64,000 bases of DNA. Source: Septoria linicola (lineage: Eukaryota > Ascomycota > Dothideomycetes > Mycosphaerellales > Mycosphaerellaceae). Both the position numbers and the translations under genes were made by a program. Positions 56,342 to 64,000 of the stretch are shown in pieces. Every line of letters begins with the position of its first letter. The first letter of the stretch is position 1. The notes under the pieces were generated by a model that saw only the letters and a program-made list of their open reading frames with translations, was not told where the DNA came from and did not search any database. Where the stretch lies: contig CP099422.1 of the NCBI GenBank assembly GCA_024114885.1, positions 1,612,001 through 1,676,000 on the forward strand, written 5' to 3'.

Positions 56342-58999
56342 TCAGAGATGGTCGTCATCTCTGAGTCCTACTTGCCGTCGTTCAGCCAATTCCACGATTC
56401 TCTCGTTCAAGCCTTCGCGTTTGAAGCGCTGTGCGACTTTGCTGGCAGCTTCGAGCATCTTTCCGGTGCGATCTTTCATGAGGGTTGCAATTTCAAGTGC
56501 CTTCATGCCACGCTCCTCTCCCTCCCGGCACTCTGCTGCGAGTAGTTGGAGTAATGCCTTGTCCACTTCACGTTCCATCAGCCCGACCTCGGTCTTTTGT
56601 TTGGAAGAAGCGTTTGTGTTGTCGACTAAGTCTCGGACCAAAGACAGCTGAAGTGAGCTGCGCACGTATTGCTCTTCAAGGCTTTGCAGATGCACGACCT
56701 CTTTATCGTCTTCGTTCTCTGTTGGCACATGTGCTGATACCGGTACTCTGAACTCAAAATCAGACAGCAGCGGTCGTGGAAAATATGGATATTGCTCGCC
56801 GCCCTTGAGAATGATGCAATGGAAGCGGTCTTCAGCAACAGCGACTGGCCAGTAGCTCTCTTCTTTCTTGCCATCGGCAAGGCGCTCGAGCGCTCTAGTA
56901 TCGAGCAGAGGCACCCACTTTGCCTGGCCGGGGGTCCTCCAGTGCTGGAGTACTAGTAGGACACCGTCACTGTCGAAAATGCATGGATCTCCTTTGTCAC
57001 TGAAGAATATACTGCGAAGCTCTGTACCCTCTGTCAATGCCAGAATGTCCTCACTCTGATACGTCTCCTCCCGTCTGATGTTCTCGATCGTGTAGAGCAG
57101 TCGCGTTGTGCCGTCACCACCGACAGGGCCGTTCCCGACAGTAATCACATAGTCTCGCCAGCTGGCACAAGTTACGGCCGGGGTGGACTTCTGTCGATAG
57201 ACCTTCATCGGTACACCGAAAAGGCTGTAGACACGAACGTAGCCTGCAGTAGTCGTAGCCACCACGCAAGTGTCGCTAAGGGATAATGAGGTAACTTCTT
57301 CTCCCGTTGGAAGCTGTGTCCGCCAGTCTACCCTGGCTGTCCAAGTCTCGTGCGGCCTATAGTAGATCACCGCAGCATGATCGCGAGATGGAGGACAGGA
57401 GAATAGAGTGCCTTTCTCATTGAGGCAGGCTTTGTCGTATCGATATGGATCGGTGAAGTGGAAGTCGCGGTGTTCCTCTCGATCATAGAACTCGACTGTG
57501 ATTGTATGATGGGTCTCCTGATCTACAGTCCACACGAAGCCCATCAGATTGAGACAGAGGTATCGCCGATTTCCCTTCCACGGAGTGCTGCCAGGCTGAA
57601 ACGCTTCATGCACTTGTGGTTGCCAAGCACTGTATGCGGTCTGTCGCTTAGGTTGTGGTTGTTTGATTGAATCTGCTGCACGTTTCCCGAAGCGATTGGG
57701 CTCTTCAGCGTAGCCTGCACCATCGTCGTCTTCAATGAAGTTGTCTTCACCGTCCATGGACATGGCGTCGGGATCCAGTAACGCATCGAGCTCGTCTACC
57801 TCGGTGCCCCGTCTGTGGCCGTTGGTCTTGCTTCCATTGGCCACTGGCCTCCGAGCGTTGCCAGACACTTCAGCAAGTGGGTCATTGTTGAGCGGAGCTG
57901 ATTGTATACCGATCTTGAGCAGATATCTATGCGATTCTGGCACAAAGTCCTCGCGAATGAAGAGCTCGCCATTGGTGTTTGTGTATGACAGCACGTTGTC
58001 CTTGGGATGAAATTGCACATCCAAGATGACATCGCGAACATCGGTGTAGGTCTTCAGTATTCGCTGAGATCTGGTGTCCCAAAGCACTAAGATTCTGTCG
58101 AGGTCAGCAGAGACGAGCAGAGCACCATTGGCGGACCAAGCCATGGCTGAAACATCAGCTTTGTGACCACCGCTGAACACTTTTTGCCGCGACCAATCGC
58201 TGCGAGACACGACTTGTAGATCTGGTTCGACAGTTAGTGACAGGGCGATGAGGTCTAAATTCTGGCTTACTTGCCTCTGGTGGCAGTAGGTATTATCCAG
58301 GCTCTGCCGTCGGGATGCCACGCAACTCGAATGCTGGTTTCTGAGTCTGACTTAACCATGCCAATCATACCATCTACCCGCTTGATGAGCTGTGGCTGTT
58401 CGGAGCTCAGTGCGTACATGTAAATCATGCCATCTGTGCACGAGGCAGCGAGCGTGGTACCGCTAATGTCGAAGGAGACTTGTTTTATGGGTCTCAAATG
58501 GTCCCGGAGCACCATAATGTTGGTCATGTCGGTCGTGCTGACGATTTTTACATCGTGTTCGCTAAGTCACGGTCAGAGGCAGTTCTTCCAGCAATTTTGG
58601 ACCACTCACTCGCTAGCCACAGCAACCCATTGACCGTCGGGTGAGAGAGCAAGATCTCGCACTGGCGCTGTACATCTGAGGAGAATCTCGTCCATCTTCT
58701 TCGTAACAAGATTGTACTTGGTGACTTCGCCAGACTCGCTGGCAATTATGAAGAAGTCGTTGGCCGCCACGGCGGCCAGATGGTTCTCGGTCAAGACATC
58801 GATGATTGCAGACTCGTCGTCAGAGCCATGCTCAAATATTCGCACGGCTCCATTGAGGCCTGCCGTTACCAGATGTTTCCCGTTCGGCGTGTAGCTGAAG
58901 AATGTCGGCCCAGGAGCATCTATGAATATCACTCAGCATACGATCGTTGCTTTCAGAGGCATGGTGCTTACGGGCTGGTCTTCCGCGCAGCGCCGCCAT
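56342..58999 (-). CDS. Mcl1/Ctf4 (AND-1, SepB) replisome adaptor
   Basis: WD40/SepB-domain protein that links the CMG helicase to DNA polymerase alpha and supports sister-chromatid cohesion. 834 aa from exons 58999..58972 (28 nt), 58919..58610, 58561..58275 and 58221..56342; lengths sum to 835 codons. The N-terminal WD40 propeller (about 10-330) starts HAPGPTFFSYTPNGKHLVTAG and includes DGMIYMYALSSEQPQLIKRV and MAWSANGALLVSADLDRILVLWD. An acidic, NLS-bearing linker (DNFIEDDDGAGYAEE; PQPKRQ) leads to the second propeller/SepB box (YSAWQPQVHEAFQPGSTPW to FPRPLLSDFEFRVPV) and a C-terminal helical bundle (about 700-834). The metazoan HMG box is absent, as in other fungi. Intron 3 is GC-AG. Divergent from CHZ1, 301 bp apart. 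Confidence 0.95.
58222..58274 (-). other. GC-AG intron in the Mcl1/Ctf4 gene
   Basis: Exon 3 ends in phase 1 (ATR-G) before GCAAGT. The overlapping GTAAGC four bases later would give the wrong phase for the downstream frame DLQVVSRSDW. Removing 53 nt with the GC donor restores the frame, and CACTAAC precedes the acceptor. Confidence 0.8.
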
Positions 59000-59300
59000 T
59001 CTGTCTGTGTGTTATGGAGAAGTTCTACAGCGACGAAGAAGTGATGTCCGCTGGAGACGCGACACTACGCGTGACGCGTGGAAGTCGCGCGGGACCAGGG
59101 TCCATTCGCACTTTCCTTTGGCGCCGTCTCACAACAAACACTTCCCGCCGGACAACACAATAACATCGACGGAGAATCACAGAACTGCAGAGACACAGTC
59201 AGCGCTTCTATTCCCAAAGCCCGACCCTAAAAATTGACGACCAGAATAGCTCAAGCACCTGGAAAATCCGGACAACGAATCGAAACCGCATACCGCAAAC
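59000..59300. promoter_or_regulatory. Bidirectional promoter Mcl1/Ctf4 and CHZ1
   Basis: 301 bp separate the divergent ATGs of two chromatin/replication genes. An ACGCG/CGCGT pair (TACGCGTGACGCGTG near 59067) resembles MluI cell-cycle boxes (ACGCGT-type), which would suit S-phase expression. Confidence 0.5.
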
Positions 59301-59760
59301 ATGAGTGCTCAGGACGCAACCAAGGCTGAGGAGGGTGCCGACACTCAGATGGACACTGGCTCATTCGACAAGGGCAAGGGCAAGGCGGCCGAGCTCAACG
59401 AGCAGATGGACGAGGATGATTCGGAGAACAGCGAGGAAGAGGTAAACACACAACTGTATAGCTATTTCTGTGGGCTAAGCTAACATGACCACAGGCTGAG
59501 GGTAAGCGCAAACCACTTGCATCGCGAAAAGCACACACCACTTGCATCGCGAAAAGCACACACCACTGACACATGATGCGACAGGTGAGCCAGAGGAAGC
59601 TGACGAGGACAACATGGAGGAAATCGACGAGGACAACATTGTGTCGAGCCGCACTCGCGGAAAGAACATCGACTACGCAGAGGCCGCAAAGAACATGCCA
59701 GAGGAGGAAGATGAGGACGACGACGAGGACTTCCAGGACGACGATGTTATGGAGGACTGA
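59301..59760 (+). CDS. CHZ1: Histone H2A.Z chaperone CHZ1
   Basis: Nuclear chaperone delivering H2A.Z-H2B dimers to the SWR1 complex. 107 aa from exons 59301..59441, 59495..59501 and 59585..59760. The CHZ motif is intact: EIDEDNIVSSRTRGKNIDYA. Acidic runs flank it on both sides (NEQMDEDDSENSEEE; PEEEDEDDDEDFQDDD). The middle exon is only 7 nt (GCTGAGG), yet it is required to bring the first frame into the CHZ frame (141+7+176 = 324 nt). Intron 1 is 53 nt with GCTAAC; intron 2 is 83 nt and contains a 25-bp tandem duplication. Length and charge match the family. Confidence 0.92.
59495..59501 (+). other. 7-nt micro-exon of CHZ1
   Basis: GCTGAGG between an AG acceptor at 59493-59494 and a GTAAGC donor at 59502. 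It encodes Ala-Glu and the first base of a Gly codon. Confidence 0.75.
59512..59566. repeat. 25-bp tandem duplication inside CHZ1 intron 2
   Basis: Copies 59512..59536 and 59537..59561 are identical (ACCACTTGCATCGCG start), followed by the first bases of a third. Without one copy the intron would be 58 nt, the common size here. Confidence 0.95.
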
Positions 59761-62258
59761 GTGCCGCCCACCTCGGCGCCCTGATCTCTAGTCATCTCTG
59801 TGGTATACCACATGTCGCGCTCTACGGAGGTATGTCGCTGCTCGCGCACCAACAACAGTGCGGTCACTGACTCTAAAACAGCAGCGACTCGCTTCTTGCA
59901 TATCAGAGCATAGCAGGATGAACGGCTTGTGATGAGTATTCAGGCTGATTACGGCTATGTGTGCATCTCGATAGAGGTTGGCTTCGCCACACAGTACAGC
60001 AATGCATAGCGCTCATTGAAAAGTATTGTACAGAACGTTCCTTGCCGATCCTTTGCTTCTCTGCCAGAGCAGACGGAAGTGATATTTACCTCAAGTGTGT
60101 GACAGCACTGAGCAACCAGATGGCAAAGCTGACGACTACCGCTGGAGATCGACCGTAGACACCTCTCTCATGTGAAAGTAGACTAGACAGTTTAGCGCAC
60201 CTCGCCGTCTCGGCCTCCCGTCTCGTCTCGCCGCGACCTGCATGTTCTTGTACGAGTCGACTAGAGTATTTGACACGGCCGACATCGGGCGAGCGGACAA
60301 ATTTTTGCTGTCACAGCTGTGGCATTCCGCCGTGCGCGGCAACGGCCAGTGGTGGGGAGATGTCTTGCCTGGTCTACGATTCCGTCTTCTCCCGATACTG
60401 CAGCAGTAGACTCTCGCGATCAACTGTCGCCGAGCATCTGACCGGTCAGCTTGACAACGAAGAGCGAGGGTGATGCGAAACCGCCAATGGCTTCTGCGGC
60501 GAAGGTACGGAGATTTTATGTTATGCCAATTCAGCGCGAGCAATGGCCAGCGTCATAGTGTGCTGTCTGTACGCGACAGTGCATGGAGCTATGGAGTAAA
60601 TGCAGCAGGAGGCAGAGAGCGAGCTGCAGGTCAATACTTGCATTCAGCAATTCTGCCTATGGCGTGGTCAACCTTTCATGTGCCAGCGATAAGCTGGACA
60701 ACGCAGTGACAACGACGAATGACTTCACAGAATGGCCAGGGCATTCCCGACCAATTGGCAGGGAGGGAATAAGCTACCTCGAGAAGCTCTGAATTCGCCG
60801 CACAATATGCAAGGCAATCTCACGGCACTTCAGGCCGCTGAAGTCATTCTTTTCATTGTGAGATTCAGTTGGCAAATGAGAGGCCGGCCCTTCTCAGCAG
60901 TTGGCCGTCAAACATGCAGACGACCCAGAAGGTGCAAGCAGGAGCCACATTTCGTGCAGGTAAGCTGTGAGGCTAATTACTAGCGTGCAGCTGGCCAGAC
61001 TGGGGAAGCCAGGGTTTTACAGAACAATTATTTTCACGAGCTGTCTGTTTGGCCGAGCCTACGTGGAGTCGGTCAGCAGTCTCCACGCCGCCTCTGGAGT
61101 CGAGGAAATGATGAGCGCTCTCTACACACCATCAGGCGACAGCAGACCGTGAGCGCGGGATTGTGTACTACGCAGGCACTGCTGCGCAATGGAAGTCGAT
61201 ATACGGTAGGGTGTTGTGAGTTTGCATTTTGTTTTTGCTGGACCGGGAGCTCAGCCGAGGTGGAGCGGTCATTGATTTTCCTATTGAGAAAAGTGGTTGA
61301 ACAGACGGCTTCGCGCAGAACAGCGAGCGCACACAACTCCAGTCAATCAACACGACAGCCACTTTCCGAGCCGAGCAGCGGCCAGGCATTTCCTGTCCAC
61401 CGTAGTCCGGACAGTGGTGGCCCTGGACGAGAGCGGCTGCTTGGAGTAGGTGGAGACCAGACAAGTATAATTGCAGTTAGTTAGCTTAAGTTGATCCACT
61501 GCGCAACGGCTTGGTTGTAGAGAAAAGGCTGGTGCCCTCCTCTAGGTCTCTGACTCTCTTCCCTCTCTCTGTCTCACGCTGCTCGCATACACACACATCA
61601 CACGCCGCACCAGTGCCAGAGACCACCTCTGACGCTCATTGACCGCATTTCTGACGGGTAAGTTCCTTGAAACTCCTGGTGAATTGTTGTTGCCTCTGCC
61701 TTGCCACGAGCCCGGGAGCTGTCTGCCCTCACTTTGCCACGTGCATGTGTCTGTGAAGCCGATCTACTTCACCCCACGAAAAGCCTCCATTCCGGCTGCA
61801 CATCGCTCGATAACGGTCGCAATCAGCGAAACTCTGCTTTCTTCTGTCCACCGCACCGAAAGCCGCCGACACGCAGCGAGGAGTCGTCGACATCATCTCT
61901 CCCGACGATCATTGTTTCACCCAAGGACAGACATCCAGACTTGGCTCCAGAAAGCTTTATGCATCACCCTGGCCGATTCCGCACCTCCTGCTGTACACTT
62001 GCGAATCCCTCCGCTTCCGCCCGCACCAGTCTGTGAAAGTGAAAGAAAGCCTACTACTCACTTCTGGTCATTGTCACAAGCCTGCGGTGGCGTGCAACAA
62101 ACTCATCACCATATCAAAACTAATTCTTGCATCGTACAGCATTGCACATATACGTACAATAGTCACACACAACTAGAGCGAACACGGCCGCTATATACCT
62201 ACATCCGCAGCAAACGACACCTACCTCACCTCGAACCATTCGGCAGTACGCCGATAGA
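59761..62258. other. 2.5-kb upstream region of glutamate synthase
   Basis: No supported gene. The right third looks like leader: a CT-rich tract near 61540-61590, then a possible 5' UTR intron (next entry). A 216-codon frame at 61639..62289 begins at TTG, has no ATG start and overlaps the glutamate synthase start out of frame; it is rejected as a gene. Confidence 0.45.
61658..62139 (+). other. Possible 5' UTR intron of glutamate synthase
   Basis: GTAAGT donor at 61658 and, 482 nt on, AAACTAAT followed by a TACAG acceptor at 62139. It is longer than the coding introns here, which is common for leader introns. Confidence 0.45.
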
Positions 62259-64000
62259 ATGGGTCGAGTTTCCTTCGCCGACGATGTAAAGCCACCAGCC
62301 GACGACCATGAGATCGAACAAGAGCCCGTGAACATCTATCCCTACCAGAACACGCCCGAGAACAAGTCATGGGCGGGTGCTCTGCCATTGAAGCAGGGTC
62401 TCTACGACCCAGAGCTTGAGAAGGATGCTTGTGGTGTCGGCTTCGCTGCCCACATCAAGGGCAAGCCGAGCCACAAGATTGTCACAGATGGTAAGCACAG
62501 TCTGCCTGTTGCATGTGGCGAATGTGGACTAATACATTGTAGCACGCAACTTGCTCTGCAACATGACCCACCGTGGTGCGGTGGGTTCAGATGCACGAGA
62601 CGGAGATGGCGCTGGCGTCATGACATCCATTCCACACAAGTTCTTCGTCAAGAACTTTGAGCGAGAGCAGGGCTTCCAGCTACCAGAGCTCGGCAAATAC
62701 GCCGTGGGAAACGTCTTCTTCAAGCCAGAAGAGGAGGCGTTGAAGGAGACACTCGCACAGTTCGAAGACATTGCAGACAGTCTCGATCTGCGGGTACTGG
62801 GGTGGCGAGAGGTGCCAAAGGACAGCACACTGCTTGGTCCAGCAGCCAGCTCGCGAGAGCCGATCATCCTCCAGCCATTCGTGGTACTGAAGTCGGTCTA
62901 CGGCAGTGGCAAGGAAGTGCCAGCGGACTTTAACGAGAAGTATAATGAGCAGACATTCTCGAGGCAACTATATGTGCTGCGAAAGCGTGCAACGCACGTT
63001 ATCGGTCTGCACAACTGGTTCTACATTTGCTCGCTGAGCAACAAGAACATTGTCTACAAGGGACAGCTTTCGCCAGTTCAGGTATACGACTACTACCACG
63101 ATCTGGTCAATGTCGACTACGAGGGACACTTTGCATTGGTGCATTCTCGTTTCTCCACTAACACATTCCCATCTTGGGACAGAGCCCAGCCACTCCGATG
63201 GGCAGCACACAACGGAGAGATCAACACGCTACGAGGAAACAAGAACTGGATGCGTGCCCGCGAGGGTGTGCTGAAGTCTGAGTTCTTCGGCGAGGAACTG
63301 GAGTCTCTGTACCCCATCATTGAGGACGGCGGCTCTGACTCTGCGGCGTTCGACAACGTGCTCGAACTGCTTACGATTAATGGAGTTCTATCGCTCCCAG
63401 AGGCTGTTATGCTCATGGTGCCAGAGGCATGGCAGGGCAATGACTCCATTGATGGTGCGAAGCAAGCCTTCTACGAGTGGGCAGCATGCATGATGGAGCC
63501 ATGGGACGGTCCAGCGCTCTTCACATTCTCCGATGGACGATACTGTGGTGCCAACTTGGACCGAAATGGTCTGCGGCCTTGCAGATACTACGTTCTTGAC
63601 GACGACCGAATTATCTGTGCTTCCGAGGTCGGCACAATCGCCATTGACCCATCGACTGTCGTTCAGAAGGGACGACTGCAGCCAGGACGTATGCTTCTGG
63701 TGGACACTGAGGCAGGCAGAATCATCGATGATGCCGAGTTGAAGAAGACCGTTTCAGAGCGCCAGGACTTCCGATCATGGCTCGACGCACAACTGCTCGT
63801 CTTGCCAGACATTCACAAGAAGCTGCTTGACATCGGAAGCGATCTGTCATTCAAGCCCACTGATACAACTGTCAACGAGGATCCAAGACTGAAGGCTTTT
63901 GGCTACTCTCTAGAGCAGGTCAGTCTGCTTCTGGCTCCTATGGCTGCGGACTCCAAGGAAGCTCTTGGCTCCATGGGTAACGATGCGCCACTTGCCTGCT
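62259..64000 (+). CDS. GLT1: Glutamate synthase (NADH/NADPH GOGAT), 5' part
   Basis: Makes glutamate from glutamine and 2-oxoglutarate; the fungal enzyme is one polypeptide of about 2100 aa combining both bacterial subunits. Visible exons: 62259..62490 and 62543 onward, past the right edge, with a 52-nt intron. About 560 residues are seen, the class II glutaminase domain. The mature N-terminal catalytic cysteine is Cys58 in EKDACGVGF, preceded by a 57-aa propeptide to be removed. NMTHRGAVGSDARDGDGAGV, HSRFSTNTFPSWDRAQPLR, AHNGEINTLRGNKNWM and DRNGLRPCRYYV are signature segments. The frame is open to the window end. The catalytic, FMN and NAD(P)H parts lie outside. Confidence 0.95.

Noticed and set aside
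56149..56358. Minus-strand frame with C-x2-C and H-x3-H, zinc-finger-like
   Set aside because: Overlaps the Mcl1/Ctf4 stop codon and has a single imperfect finger (11 instead of 12 residues between the second Cys and first His); more likely 3' UTR.
61639..62289. 216-codon frame before glutamate synthase
   Set aside because: Starts at TTG, runs out of frame over the glutamate synthase ATG and covers a probable leader intron.

Overview
The window is nuclear DNA of a filamentous ascomycete (Pezizomycotina). The support is compact genes with short introns (mostly 48-68 nt, GT-AG, often with a CTAAC/CTGAC-like branch site), single-polypeptide glutamate synthase, a plant-type phospholipase D, a complex I assembly factor, an alternative NADH dehydrogenase, a DUF1275 protein and fungal P450 and FMO enzymes. 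A Dothideomycete is my best guess from the general look of the proteins, but no marker here proves it. Both ends cut through genes: an unidentified 3' end at the left and the 5' part of glutamate synthase at the right.

Layout, left to right: (1) 1-3.6 kb: end of an unknown gene, then two flavin monooxygenases in tandem on the minus strand. (2) 4.3-15.5 kb: DNA-repair and mitochondrial housekeeping: tyrosyl-DNA phosphodiesterase with a ubiquitin-interacting motif, a PQ-loop vacuolar transporter, a DUF3632-like protein, RAD5, and the complex I assembly factor NDUFAF6 divergent from RAD5. (3) 16.1-21 kb: an orphan membrane/coiled-coil protein, a DUF1275 membrane protein, mitochondrial ribosomal protein uL15m. 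(4) 21-28.2 kb: a 7-kb gene-poor interval with a 46-bp tandem duplication, a dense cluster of CGGAGGT motifs that forms two equal-sized inverted repeats, and simple repeats. (5) 28.2-39.8 kb: a Clg1/Pcl-like cyclin, a GPI-anchored Ser/Thr-rich protein, external NADH dehydrogenase, a P450 with an unusual cysteine-bearing insertion, a rhomboid protease. (6) 40.7-45.2 kb: two small lineage-specific genes sharing an N-terminal motif, then phospholipase D. (7) 46.2-49.8 kb: a phosducin-like protein next to the heterotrimeric G-protein beta subunit. (8) 51.2-55.3 kb: a three-exon small secreted cysteine-rich protein, the four-exon ribosomal protein gene RPS29, a DUF4604 protein and a Gly/Met-rich protein. 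(9) 56.3-64 kb: Mcl1/Ctf4 divergent from the H2A.Z chaperone CHZ1, then glutamate synthase.

Functional links visible in the order of genes: G-beta beside a phosducin-like protein (known folding partner of G-beta); three tight divergent promoters (RAD5/NDUFAF6, RPS29/DUF4604, Mcl1/CHZ1). Gene models were built by hand from reading frames and splice signals; where exon lengths summed to a multiple of three and the joined protein matched a family, I trust the model. Two introns are GC-AG. No tRNA, rRNA, CRISPR or recognisable transposon was found.
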